DNA of 64,000 nucleotides from Diplocarpon mali (lineage: Eukaryota > Ascomycota > Leotiomycetes > Helotiales > Drepanopezizaceae). The DNA is taken from assembly GCA_024741835.1 (NCBI GenBank), contig JAENRP010000001.1:62001-126000 (forward strand). Reading direction: 5' to 3'. Of the stretch, positions 1 to 11,203 are shown piece by piece. The number at the start of each line of letters is the position of its first letter. Position 1 is the first letter of the stretch. The notes under the pieces are model-generated. The model saw only the letters and a program-made list of their open reading frames with translations. It searched no databases and was not told the DNA's origin. Made by a program: the position numbers and the translations under genes.

Positions 1-3000
1 TTACAAATGAGACTCCTATTTAACTTAAAATTGAAGAGAAACTCATACCTAGTAAACAACACTTTCCTTACGTTACCAAGAGTCTGCGAGGCACCATGTT
101 ATAGCTGTCAGAATGAGGGCTTATGAGGGCCAACTCGAGAATCAGGCATCGGATACAAACTGGCTGAAGCGTAGGGGAGTCTTTCGAAGTCCTTTTTCAG
201 GCAGCAGAAGGAAGAATAAAATCTTCGACAAATATAACAGGTCGTAGAGAGAACTCTAAAAACCAAATTTCGAGACCATCGAACTTACAATTGACGACTG
301 ATGGCACGTTAGCCTCTGAAATAAGATCTCGGAGTAATCAAATCGGCTGGAGTATATTCCACTTAATCTCCCACCGATCTTTTTCTTATGATCCACCTTC
401 TTCTCTGCTCCTGGTCTTCTATCTATGCTCGTCTTTCTTCGCAACATCTTGTTACTAACTTTGGTGAGTTTACTGATGTCGCAATAATTGAAGATATGTT
501 TCGTTAGATTGACTTTGAGCTTGTTGGTGTGGAAACTGACCTGGTTATTGAGGGCAAGGATGGTCGAGACTATGCGGAGTAGAAAATGGCTTGGCTGCTT
601 CAAATTAAGCGAGAATTAGCGTCGATTATTTCGTCTTAGCCTGAGCGTCTGGAAGTAGACCAGCCTACTGGATGAACTTATCGATTCGTAGCAGGGTCAC
701 AAGCTTTGAGGAAGGGCTATCACGTCCTAGATTCGTTCAGCTCTCAGGAATGGCAATTTTCAGAACAAGAATCTTGCCCAGACAGACGTAAGGTAAGTAA
801 GGGAGAGGGACCAAAAATGAACCAAGTCAATTTTTCGTGATTATTTAGAATAATGTCTTCATTTCACAAGCAGCAGCGGAGTTATATTCAGGAGTGTACC
901 AGAGATTTTGGACCATTATCTCTAGTCTGTGGACGTTTCAGGAAACAGTTTGAAGATTTCCAAATTCTCTTCTCGTGTGGACCTTAGGGACTTCACTCTG
1001 CACTGCTCGTTCCCGCTTCAAGTCTTTAAAAGCTACCGGTAACTCCTTGCACTGTTAAAGCGAATATAGAGCGGAATGCGTGAAGCCTGGGGTCCATACA
1101 TAGTTTATATAGTGAGGATCCGGATTATTCCCAGTAATTCAAAGAAAGCTGCCGATAACTCCTTGCACTGTTAAAGCGAATATAGAGCGGAATGCGTGAA
1201 GCCTGGGGTCCATACATAGTTTATATAGTGAGGATCCGGATTATTCCCAGTAATTCAACCGAAAGCTAGCCACGTATCCTATTGCTAATTCCTCATTGCT
1301 CTTTGAAGATCTTCGAAATGCCACGCTCTCCTACATTTCTCCACTTTAAATGCATCTCAGACGCCGTATTCTCTTCATCAAAGCCCAAGAGACCAGAGGA
1401 CCATCGAGATCCCCAGTCTTGAACAGCGACGATCTCTGAACGAAAAACATGCTTTTCTCGTGCGCTCACCGGCTGCCCCACAAACAACAACCCAGCTCTT
1501 CGAAGAAGCACTTCGAAAGCCACCATACTTTGCATGTAGCAGAGAGTTTTATATGTCACACTTCATAATCAAAATCTTACCCCACGCTCTCCAAATCCCA
1601 AGCCAGAGCTAGCGCCGCTTTCACGAATGCCACTGTTAATTTCTTTACAATATAAAATACCATTAACGATGGAGGATATGGAATGATATAGATCTGTGAA
1701 ATAAAATTGAAACTCTCTAAAGCTGTCTATGACGTCTCATTTCAATACCACTTTTTCTTCTTCGCCATAGCTACGACTTCTGAGTGAAGTCTAGCCAAAT
1801 GTAAACAATTGTAAGCGAGCGAATTACAAAACAATCAATTAAAAATCCGAATCCAAATATCCAGCATCCACCCCGTACTCTCGTGTGAAAAGGGTCCTTT
1901 CGTCCAGGCCCAGCATCCAAAAAGAAGTACATCTCTCGATTGTTTACATATCTGAACTTTTCCTTCTCTGCATATGTATACATATATAGCGAGCTCAAAG
2001 ACTTTCGCTGGTACGCCTTTTTTCCTCTTCTACCATTTTTTTTTAAAAAAAGTACCATCGCCTCGCCTGGATGCAAGATATGTTCGGACTCCGCGTTCCA
2101 AAGCTGGAGCGAGGTCATATCTCATCTCCCTGCAAACTTGCTAGTGAGCGGAGTTATCTCCTACTCGACTGGGAGATATAGGCTTATGGACCTCGCATAC
2201 CGGAGTATTATTCGTCGACAAGCACGAGCCCCTCGAATCCATAACACAGGACAATGTTGACAATCGTGAAAGTTGACTATTTTGGGGGACAGGCCAGTAA
2301 GCGTTGAAATTGCTTGTGGGCGCGGCAATATGCCCGGACACATTAAGGTGGGCACCGTGCGCCGAAGCAATGCGCCGGGCTGAGGTACGTACGTGTAAGT
2401 TAAAGTTACTTAAGGTTAGTAAGATCAGCCGATCACTCTGTATTGCTTTCCCATGTTTACCATGCCAGCGCAATGATTTAGGACTCTTTGTAAGCATGCA
2501 AGAATGAAGGAACCGGAATAATAACGAAGGGGCGTCCATTACTATTCACACAACTAAAGTTCAAATTATGTGCCTACAACATTAAAGATAGTTTCTCTTG
2601 GGAGTTAAGGAAAGCAAATAGAGCACTTGATGGCACTAGCTGCGGACTCTATTCGTTCACTGAGAAAGTAACTAGCTCTACGCAACGCCATTCGCTTGCC
2701 CTCTGTCTTTCGCCTGCTATCAACTCCGCGGGAATAATCTTCGGTCTCCGAATCAGAACAACAGCTGGATGTGCTTGCTACACTTGTAGATAACTATTAC
2801 TTCGACCTTCGATATCGAGTTAAAGAAATTCGGTTGGAATAAGGAGAAGTAAGCGTATGATCAATAATTTCATGATGTTTTTCATCCATATCAAATGACC
2901 ACACACTGACTTATCTTCAAGATCTATGAAAACCAAATGCTTTTCTTTTCTTTGGCTAGTCAGCGGGATATCGACGTGCTTTTGGATATCTCATGCAGCT

Positions 3001-3133
3001 AATAATACATGACACAAACCTCAGCAAACGCTCTTCAAAGGTGAATCGAGGGATGATTCATAAATATTCATTAGTCTAGCCTAATCTCATTCCATCTAGG
3101 GGCCTCCATGAGAATACCTATACTCCCTCGCCC
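1..3133. other. Gene-poor region at left edge
   Basis: No reading frame here has recognisable domains or a convincing coding pattern. The longest open stretches are 115-132 codons, overlap on both strands and look like chance. The only clear structure is the 116-bp tandem duplication listed separately. Composition is moderately AT-rich. It may be the 3' side of the ceramide glucosyltransferase locus followed by decayed intergenic sequence. Confidence 0.5.
1029..1260. repeat. 116-bp tandem duplication, two copies
   Basis: The block beginning AAAGCTRCCGRTAACTCC recurs with a period of 116 bp (GCT at 1032 and 1148). The copies differ at two positions near the start, both A/G transitions, and otherwise appear identical through GGATTATTCCCAGTAATTCAA. 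A third unit begins after the second copy (GAAAGCTAGCC) and stops. High identity implies a recent duplication. No open frame crosses it and I see no terminal inverted repeats. Confidence 0.9.
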
Positions 3134-4969
3134 CTACTCAACACGATCCTTGCTCCCCCTCCTCTCGACCCTCCCCAGGTCTCCCTCCAGCGGATCCTCC
3201 TGCTTGTTCTCCTTCACAATCTCGCGAACCCGCATATCGAGGCCCACGCGGAAAGTCTTCCCGCGCCACACAACCGTCGTCCCACCGTAACAAGCCCACG
3301 TCCAAATCGGTAGCGCAAGGATCTCTCGGCCGAGCCATGCACCGATCCACTCCATCGTACCTCTCCTACGATTCTGGCTCGGTGGACGGGCAAACGAGGG
3401 GGTATTGACATCTAGTTCTATCGAAGCACCAGAGTGCAGTTTGTCGTAGACAAAAGAGTCAACGAGCATCCATATCATGACGATGGCTACCCAAAATAGG
3501 GAGAAAGTGGTCCAAGTGTGTGGGAAAGGGAAGATGGGGAGGGTGGAGAGGGCAAATGCGCCGTAGGCTGAGCAGAGGAGTGGCTCGACGCCGGGTTCGA
3601 CAAAGGTCGCTAGCATGACGGTCCATTTCCTAACTCTGAGCCAACGCACCCTGCGAGCGGTGTATTCCCGTAGGGACATAAGGGCCATGGGCTGGATCGC
3701 CAAGTCGCCGAATAGTAGGCAGTGGTTGCGATAGCGTGTGGTGGAAGAAGGAACGGGGTGCCACCACAGCATGTCACCGATAAGATGGTCTTCGCAAATG
3801 TTGGAGGAGAAGAAGTCGATGCCGGGGCCGTAGGAGGGAGAGGATGAAGTCAGCGCATCAAGGTGCGAGCGCCGGAACATGTTGGATTTTCCCACTATAC
3901 ATGGGGCTACTGAGACGGTGTTGATTGCCGTGTAGAATTTGGCATGAGCGATGGCCATAAACATCTCCTCAAAGCGGCCACCGCTCTCGCGGAGGAGACA
4001 GGAGAGAGCGCCTTTGCGCGAGCATGGGCGCGTGATGCTGGGTGGGGAGGTAGAGAGGACTTCGTCGTCGTCGGGATCGTGAGCTTGGAGCAGCCCCCGC
4101 GCTTCTTCGCCGGCGCTTGCGCCAACGCTGGCAACGACGAGGGGGAGCTGATGCACGAACTTGTATGGCGTGGTCTGTATTCCGCCTGGTCCATAGCCGC
4201 ACAGCTTGTCGACCATACGGCCTGCTACGCCCTTGCCGACCCAGACATTGCAGTCGATGATCCAGACCAAATCGCCCTTGGCCTCGCGGTAACCTCTGCT
4301 CATGTTCCTTATCTTGGGGTTAGGCCCCAGGTTCGAGCAGCCTTCAGGGCCAGCCAGGTAAGGGTCATCCTCTTCGATCAGGATGCGGGCGTCGAAGCAG
4401 GGGAAGTCGGTGAGCAGGCGTTGCAAGACGGGCAGCGCGGGGTCCGACGACGAGGCGACGCAGAAGTAGATGGTGAGTTTCTGCAACGGGTAAGTCTGGT
4501 AGAAGGTCGCCGCCAGGCATTCGTAAAGCTGCGGTTCTAGACCCTTGACCGGACGCAGAACGGTGAGGTGGGGGACGTCATCGAGCCTCAGCGTTGGTGA
4601 GACAGCTGACTCGGGGATGCTGCTGTATTTACGGTATCTAGACGAGCACGCATAAAGGATTAGTATGTGGCCATGTTAATGAATTATAAATAAACAGAGC
4701 ACGGGAGGGAGGATGAGCAGAGCAAAGCAAACCAGATCTGCTGGTACCGCACAGAGGAATGTGCAGGCACGCGGGATGTTTCTTCTCTCTTTTAAGGTTT
4801 GGAGAACTCACAGCTGAGTTGCCCCGATGGCCTGGACAACCGCTATAAAGCAGAACCAGAGACCGCAGGCCAATGCGAGGCCGTAGACGGTGCGAGAGAT
4901 GCCATGCTGCGGATGCGATTCTGGCAGTGTGGCGGCCGTCGAGGCGATGGAATTGTATACAGAGCCCAT
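3134..4969 (-). CDS. GCS1: Ceramide glucosyltransferase (GT21)
   Basis: This enzyme transfers glucose from UDP-glucose to ceramide to make glucosylceramide, in Golgi/ER membranes. Two exons are inferred: 4969-4812 and 4637-3134, joined by a GTGAGT..CTAG intron that splits a Leu codon. The spliced product is 553 aa, normal for fungal homologues. The start MGSVYNSIAS leads into one N-terminal membrane segment (about residues 30-52). The GT2/GT21 signature follows: LTVLRPVKGLEP, the Asp of GDLVWIIDCN (about residue 181), EDHLIGD (about 336) and the RRVRW form of (Q/R)xxRW (about 381-385), then C-terminal hydrophobic segments. The stretch between residues about 220 and 270 is a low-conservation insertion rich in Ser, Ala and acidic residues. 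The gene is divergent from SEN2 and shares its roughly 550-bp upstream region. Family assignment is strong; exon 1 rests on frame continuity and hydrophobicity. Confidence 0.92.
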
Positions 4970-5113
4970 TCAATCGCTCAATCGAATCAGATCAACTCAA
5001 TTGATCAGGACAACTCAGCTCAGCTGTTGGGTGTTCCTTGCAAGGCCGACTTGCCCCGGGATCAGTTATGAAAGATCTTTGCGACGCTATGCGCGAGTGG
5101 AAACATTGATAAG

Positions 5114-5136
5114 CACGTGACCTTCGGGAATTCCCG
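5114..5136. promoter_or_regulatory. CACGTG E-box and 12-bp palindrome in divergent promoter
   Basis: Between the GCS1 and SEN2 starts lie CACGTGACC (CACGTG at 5114-5119) and, a few bases on, the perfect palindrome CGGGAATTCCCG (5125-5136). CACGTG is the usual core for fungal bHLH factors such as Cbf1. Function is inferred from position only. Confidence 0.4.
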
Positions 5137-5238
5137 TGGCAGAATTTTATCTTCTAAAGCTCATTATAAGAATCTTTCCATCTCACACCTTATTTTCATC
5201 AACACCACTTCTAGCCACTTCGAGCTGTGCGTTGGATT

Positions 5239-5491
5239 GTAAGTACATTGTTTTCCCTCCTGCTTCCATTCATTCACTGTAGAACTGGAAGACCGCCCCA
5301 GTCATGCATGCGGTGATGACTCCAACGATGCTTAGGAGAATGGCTCTGACTTTATGTTGTTCTCCTTTGTTGGCTCAATTCTCTTCGGAGAAGACTACAA
5401 CGGTATCTGAGCATGCAACAGTACATTTCTCTAGTACGATCGAGAAAAGAATATTGGCCGTGGCGGGATCAAATGCTGACTTCGCTCGCAG
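5239..5491 (+). other. Probable 5'-UTR intron of SEN2
   Basis: A consensus donor GTAAGT at 5239 is matched by a GCTGAC branch-like element about 14 nt before the acceptor GCTCGCAG ending at 5491. Splicing would place the ATG at 5520 shortly after the junction. It would also remove an in-frame upstream ATG at 5304. An alternative acceptor lies at 5282 (CTGTAG). Confidence 0.55.
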
Positions 5492-5496
5492 ACATT

Positions 5497-5511
5497 ATGA
5501 CTCCTGGATAA
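5497..5511 (+). promoter_or_regulatory. Minimal upstream ORF before SEN2 start
   Basis: ATG ACT CCT GGA TAA lies in the predicted leader just after the 5'-UTR acceptor and ends 8 nt before the SEN2 ATG at 5520. It is out of frame with the main ORF. Such a short uORF could lower translation by forcing reinitiation. Its effect is inferred. Confidence 0.4.
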
Positions 5512-5519
5512 CACTCATC

Positions 5520-7508
5520 ATGGCAAACATCGCAAAAACACCTCCCGTAGACCAGGCTACTCCCACAATCGCACATTCCCTCAAAGCGCCAGCTCCCTAC
5601 AAATCTCGCGGGCCTACGAAGTTCGAACAATTGAACAAGCTCTACGCTCTGCCGGCCCCCCTCCGAACCTTCCCGCTCCCCACATTCGTCCCCCACAACC
5701 CCCTCTCTCTCTTCCACATACTCTACGTCTGGGTCTCACAGTCCCTCAGCCCCCCGTCCTCGCATGCAGACCCCGTGTTCCAGGGCTGGTTCTCACCCGA
5801 AACAAGATCTGTCCACGTTACAGACGTGCGATCTATCCGGGGCCTGTGGGAACAGGGATTCTATGGCAAGGGCACACTGAGTCGCAGCGAACCCAGTTGG
5901 CTCAATCGCGAACAGGCACAGCTGGGCTCGGGTAAGAAAAAGACTAGCCTTGAGGATGTGACGAGGCAGAGACGGATGGATAGGCAAGTCATGAAATGGG
6001 AGAGGGCTAGGAAGGAGAGAGAGATGATTGATTTGAAAATTCAAGAAGAAGCGAACGCTGCTGCACTTGCGGCAGCGGTTGAAGGCAAGCCAATTGAGGA
6101 AAGGCTACAGGTCGAGCGGCAGGCAGACGCTGTGTTTGACAATCCAGCTGATACCTCATTGATTGCCGAAGATGCGGTAACGCCGAATGTGTCGGCAGAT
6201 GCTATCATCTCAAGAACCCAGCCACAGGTTGAGGGCATTACACTGGCTCACAACAGCTTCAATACAGTTGCCCCTGTTGGTCCCCTGGAGCTCTTAGCAT
6301 TGCCAAACTCCCAAGCGGAACTTGATTTTCCAAGGACGAAAACTGTGGAATGCCTTGCAAAGAAGTTCGATGAGAGCTTCGTCCAGAAATGCTTTGCCTC
6401 TCCGGTCGGGCCACTAGAACTGCTAGCTCTCCCAAATTCAATCAAGTCATTCCCACCACCCCCACCCACTTTGGAGGCACAAGATTTCATTCCAGACTTG
6501 ACTTTATCCCAATCACGTGTTAGCGCCAATGCGAAAGTTGCTCTCCAAGAGCAAGAGGTCCAATTCACGTCAAATTTGTCAGAAGACCCGGAAATCCTCA
6601 GCAGTTCAGAAACAACTGATACTACACACAACTCATCGGTCCACTCCTTGCAAACAACAAACACGCTTTCAACTAACTCCCCGCCTTTCCCCTCCACGCC
6701 GCAAATCAAGCGCCAGAAAAGCGTGCGCTTCTCGCCAACCGTGGAAAAGAATACCTTCCTGCAATTCGAGCCACCAAGTCCGGCGCGGGCTGTCTCTGCA
6801 CCCTCACAACACGCCATCGCTCTACCAGCTGTAGAATCCGATATTACAGCTAAGGTGGAGCAGCATCCCCTAACTATCGAGAACCAAGAACATACCCAAC
6901 TCACCCTAGAAGAAGCTTTCTTCCTCTCGTACGCCCTCGGCGCCCTCCACGTTCTCTCACCACTCAGCTCTCTGCCTTTGTCCAACAGCGAACTCTTCAC
7001 GCTCTGCCTATCACACTCCACGTTCCCACCCTCAGTGCCCACTAACACCCCCGCAACCGCACATGCGCCCGACGCCCCCTTTCTGCTAAACTACGTCGTA
7101 TACCACCACTTCCGCTCCCTCGGCTGGGTCGTGCGCTCCGGTATCAAGTTCAGCGTCGACTATGTGCTCTATACGCGTGGCCCCGTCTTCACGCACGCCG
7201 AGTTCTGCGTGCTGATTTTGCCCTCGTACACACACCCCTACTGGTCCTCGATGTCGGAATTGAGCGCGTATCGCCGAAGCAAGGAAGAGAGGACGTGGGC
7301 CTGGCTGAGCTGTGTCAATCGTGTGGTGACGCAGATCAAGAAGACGCTCATTCTGGTCTATGTGGAAGTTCCGCCGCCGTTTGAAATGGATGGAATGCAT
7401 GGCAGTGCGGGGGAAAGTGACAAGGGACAGATTGCGATTGTGTTGGGTAGGTATAAAGTCAGAGAGGTGGTGCTGAAAAGGTGGGCGGCCAATCGGATGA
7501 GGGACTGA
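5520..7508 (+). CDS. SEN2: tRNA-splicing endonuclease subunit Sen2
   Basis: This is the catalytic subunit that cuts the 5' splice site of intron-containing pre-tRNAs in the Sen2-Sen15-Sen34-Sen54 complex. The 662-aa product begins MANIAKTPPV. An N-terminal domain has the family's ALPAPLRTFPLPTFVPHNPLSL stretch and FQGWFSPETRSVHVTD. A basic coiled region follows (MDRQVMKWERARKEREM), then a long Ser/Pro-rich linker, then the C-terminal nuclease fold. Candidate catalytic residues are Tyr551 and His559 (in YTRGPVFTHAEF) and Lys607/608 (in QIKKTLILVYVEV). The linker carries PVGPLELLALPNS twice (6273-6311 and 6402-6440). The frame is open upstream to an ATG at 5304, but homologues start near 5520 and a 5'-UTR intron probably removes the extension. 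A 4-codon upstream ORF (5497-5511) precedes the start. No intron is needed in the coding part. Confidence 0.93.
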   Translation: MANIAKTPPVDQATPTIAHSLKAPAPYKSRGPTKFEQLNKLYALPAPLRTFPLPTFVPHNPLSLFHILYVWVSQSLSPPSSHADPVFQGWFSPETRSVHVTDVRSIRGLWEQGFYGKGTLSRSEPSWLNREQAQLGSGKKKTSLEDVTRQRRMDRQVMKWERARKEREMIDLKIQEEANAAALAAAVEGKPIEERLQVERQADAVFDNPADTSLIAEDAVTPNVSADAIISRTQPQVEGITLAHNSFNTVAPVGPLELLALPNSQAELDFPRTKTVECLAKKFDESFVQKCFASPVGPLELLALPNSIKSFPPPPPTLEAQDFIPDLTLSQSRVSANAKVALQEQEVQFTSNLSEDPEILSSSETTDTTHNSSVHSLQTTNTLSTNSPPFPSTPQIKRQKSVRFSPTVEKNTFLQFEPPSPARAVSAPSQHAIALPAVESDITAKVEQHPLTIENQEHTQLTLEEAFFLSYALGALHVLSPLSSLPLSNSELFTLCLSHSTFPPSVPTNTPATAHAPDAPFLLNYVVYHHFRSLGWVVRSGIKFSVDYVLYTRGPVFTHAEFCVLILPSYTHPYWSSMSELSAYRRSKEERTWAWLSCVNRVVTQIKKTLILVYVEVPPPFEMDGMHGSAGESDKGQIAIVLGRYKVREVVLKRWAANRMRD

Positions 7509-7965
7509 CGCGAGGGACCCTTCGTTAAGCCGTGGGAGCTTGAGCTGCCACGGCAAGGGGGGAGAGTGAAGCAATGTATGATTGTAATCTATGGATACCT
7601 AATACCTATAAAAGCCAGTCATTCACAAGTAAAAACTCTTTTTACTTTCTCTCCCTTTCATGCTTTAAGATGCTTGAAGGAAACCTAACACCGCCACCAC
7701 TGTCTTCGGACATACATGGTCGCCTTATTCTTACTGATTCGAGTCCCTCAGATCGCGAAGAACGTAATGTTGAGCCTCCAGGTCCGCCAGCTGGTCAACC
7801 CCTCCCTCTCCCTCCCTCCACCCGGGCCTCCACTGCCTCGAACACTTCCAAGCTCCTTGGGGCTGGCCAATAAAAACCAGCTAAAGTTGAAACCAAGCTC
7901 TTTCAGCTTACTAGCGTAGAAGGACATCTACAATAGGTTCACAAATCCTTTCGCAATACTTTTTG

Positions 7966-8470
7966 AGTCAAGCACCGGATCCAAGTAGCAATTTCAGCTG
8001 GGCATATTCTATGAATCAATCAATGAAGCCATCTTGCAACAGTATCTATCTGTACTCTCGTACCTTTTACTCATCCGCGTGGTTGAGCCACGGCTCCATA
8101 CTAGGATTGCAATCGAGGCTCAATCGCGTGCTATTTTCCCGGTTTTTCTTTGAGATTTGGATATCAATGAGCCACTGGCACGTAATATCCCACTGGCATT
8201 GGGATGAGATCCCATTCACTGCCCGAAGCCCACTGATCTACTCACCTCTACTGAGTTACATCAGTAGCGACAGAGTGTCGAGTAAATGGTTTCTCAATCA
8301 TGGCGCAGACTCGAACGCCATGTGCAATTGGGACCTCCCTCCAGTGTCTGAGGCGCTCCGACTAATCAAATACAGTGCCAATACCTTAATCCTTCGTGGA
8401 GGGATCGCTGTTTCTATGGGCTCGCTATCTCTTAGCTTAGAGACAATTATAAAGAGCAAAGAAAGGAATA
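7966..8470 (+). pseudogene. Ankyrin-repeat protein pseudogene
   Basis: Ankyrin-type residues can be followed across two reading frames. In one frame, from about 8000, the translation reads IFYESINEAILQQYLSVLSY and later DINEPLARNIPLALG, interrupted by stops. In another frame, from about 8200, it reads IPFTARSPLIYSPLL, then KWFLNHGADSNAMCNWDLPP and LRGGIA. The motif NHGADSNAMCNWDLPPVSEA is a standard ankyrin helix-turn pattern. The frame switch lies near 8200, so this is a broken gene. A Pro/Ser-rich 67-codon frame at 7670-7873 (MLEGNLTPPPLSSD) could be its former N-terminus, which is speculative. The parent was probably a fungal ankyrin protein of unknown role. Confidence 0.7.
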
Positions 8471-8589
8471 CATATATGGATGTAATAAAAGTATGTGGGA
8501 ATTGTAAAGGAGACCGTCTCAGCAGCAATATCAAGAGAACCCCCCCGGGAGGATACCACGCTAGCCCAAAAGGTATATAAAGAACCACA

Positions 8590-11203
8590 AGTGTACGAGG
8601 CTACCTAAATAGGCAGACCTTGGTAAAAAAGATAATTTCTGAGTATATTTCAAAGTGCTAAGGGTTTGGTATTAGCACTTCAAGGCAGTCTTTCGCTAAT
8701 TTTCTATTATATCTAATAGTGGTATTAAGGCATCTTAGCTAGTATTAGTACTTTATCTGCGCCTTCAGGCACATAACTCGGCGTTCTAGGGTTTTGTCGC
8801 TCTAGTAGGAGCATTTGAGATTCGCGCCTGAGTGGTTGAACTTAGTGTAGTACTAAGAGAAATCTCTGTAGGAGGTACGCGTAGCTAGAAATCTATAAAA
8901 GGTGGTCTATGGTAAGTCGAGATTTTAGAATCGTTTTATACCGTAGGTACGTCCCGATAATCGGTACTCAAGTAATAGTATTTGTAATTATACGCCACCC
9001 TATTCTAGTAAGGCGTTTTCCTTAAGTTTCCGGTATATAGAGCGTATCACACTTACAATTAGTGATAGGGAGTGCCCTATATCATAACCTGTTTTGGGTG
9101 CTCCCGCCTCTCCGCGGATTCGTATTCTCGTTCGCCTTGCTATGCGATGATAGCGAGGAGAGGGAAGAGAGGTGGAATCTTAGCTAACGAAACTAGGACA
9201 GGCGGCTGCAAATTCGTCACCTTGGGGCTGGGATCTCGGAGACTCTGGGGGTTTCTGCAGGGAGCTTAGCAGGCGAGGGGAGATCCTCGTCTAGGATTGT
9301 TTTACTCAGCTCTGAGGTTGCTAGCTCTGGGGACTGAACTTTTAACCTTGAGCTTTGCATATTCCGACCCATGGATACACTTGAGCGTTGTTCTTCCATC
9401 GATCTCGCCGAGTGACGAGCTCAATGTGAAAAGCCCCGTCCAAAAATCTATGCAGCGTGTTGTTTCCGAGCGGGCTTCTTTGAGGGAGGTATGTAATCAT
9501 GTAGGCTTGGACATGGTCAGCCACCTCGTCTAATCGATGCAGATACTTTACGTGCTTCGGCCTTGCTTTTTCGAACTCTTGATACAAATGAGTGCTTGGG
9601 TGACTGTCTGCGAAGCTCAAGACGCGTTTTCTGGTATATGTGATGGGGTAACAAAAGATATATTACGTCAGGGGGGGTTGAGATGGTAGGGAGAGGCCGA
9701 TTGGGGCAGTCAGATTGTTAGTAAAGTCGTGATAGCTTCGTGGAAGCGAGAATATTTCGATTTTTTAAATCAGAGTGAGAATCTCTGATAAGCACGAATC
9801 AGAACTCCCATAAGTTTTGGAGATGCCAATCCCACCTTCCACAGTATTCGAAAGCCAATGTTTGTCTACGACAGGTTCCAGCGCGACGGTCTCTTATTTG
9901 TACCGGTAAGTAGTAATAGGTGTTCGGACATATTTTCTCGGGCTTCTGGCACTCTCCCCATGACTCAACAGGGTCTGAACGAAGATTGCCAGCAGAGGGT
10001 AGGAATTCGAGCCAATGAACCCGAGTAAAATGACACGCAATCGTTATTTTCTTGAACAGACATTTGGGGGTGCCGAGGAGAGCCTCGAAGGCAGAGTCTC
10101 CGCGTGGAAGCCAGCCCAGACGAAAACATGGCTTACGTGCCTCTCATCTCACCATAAGAATAACAAGAGAAAATGCATGCGGAAAAGTGCAAGAGACTCG
10201 GCAAGGCAATTCTCCTAGAGACTCTAGAGTCCATAGCTCCGACCCGATGTCGTTGTAGACGATGCTGCGTATCGCGCGACCGCGAGCATGTTGAGCCGTA
10301 CAACCAAGCCAAAGCTTAGGGATTCCTGCCAAAGCCATTTCTAACCTATTTTCCACCGCTTGTAAATCCACTAGAACAGGAGGTTATCGTTAAGCCTTGA
10401 TTGTGGTACCTGATTCATAACATGGCGTTAAAGTGTTGGTAGCGTGTCGAATCGTGCATTGTTTAGAAGATGACTGGTAAAAAGTTGTTTTACGTTGCTT
10501 CTTCTTCGCTATCGCTAGGAATATCATCCAGTTCTTTGGTGGGACAACCTGATATTTCCTGTAGTTCTAGGTCAGGTAATACGGGTTTTGATCCCTCTTG
10601 ATCCTATCTCATGATCTCCTTTCAGTTCGGAACCTACACAAGCTCTCACCGCAGCTGGAAAGGCGTCAAAGCCACTAGAGAACTTTTCGTCATCTCTTCT
10701 ATGGCATGAAAGTCTCTAATTGAGGCAGGGAACACCCAACGGTTGCACTTTGTCAAGCTCGAAGGCGATAAAGAGACGCTGGACTTCTGAAGGCGAAGTG
10801 GGGTTAAAATCCACGTGCATGTAATGTGCTATCATATTCTAAGCCTAGGAAGTCAATATCAAGCCAGGTACCCAAGTCGCTTGTATTTCTATGAATAGGC
10901 TTAGGTGACTACAGCGTATCGTCATCGTCACATCCGACTCACACACGAGACGTTACAAAGGGTGGATAATTTGAGCTTGGTGAAGGCATGATTCCTTCGC
11001 ATTAAGCCTCTCGACTGGAATAAATCTAGTATCTAGTCTTGCGGCTTAATATCTAAGGAAGAAGTCGAAGAATCTGTGAGTTAATCCTAGGCATACCATA
11101 TAACTCTTCATCGAAATTTGCATACACAGCTCTGTCGCAGTCGCAACGATTCCATTCGGCTGTCCTAACAGCTATCAGTGTAAATATGACTGGCCTAGTT
11201 TGC
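8590..11203. other. Gene-poor, partly decayed stretch
   Basis: 8590-9060 is AT-rich and dense in TAG/TAA triplets, resembling RIP-degraded transposon sequence, but I could not assign a family. One minus-strand open stretch (9342-9611) has a protein-like translation (HLYQEFEKARPKHVKYLHRL, FLDGAFHIEL) without a clear start, possibly an exon remnant of an unknown gene. Another minus-strand stretch (10144-10371, MDLQAVENRLEMALAGIPKL) is similarly suggestive but unsupported. I see nothing else. Confidence 0.35.

Noticed and set aside
6248..7048. 266-codon minus-strand frame
   Set aside because: Antisense shadow of SEN2.
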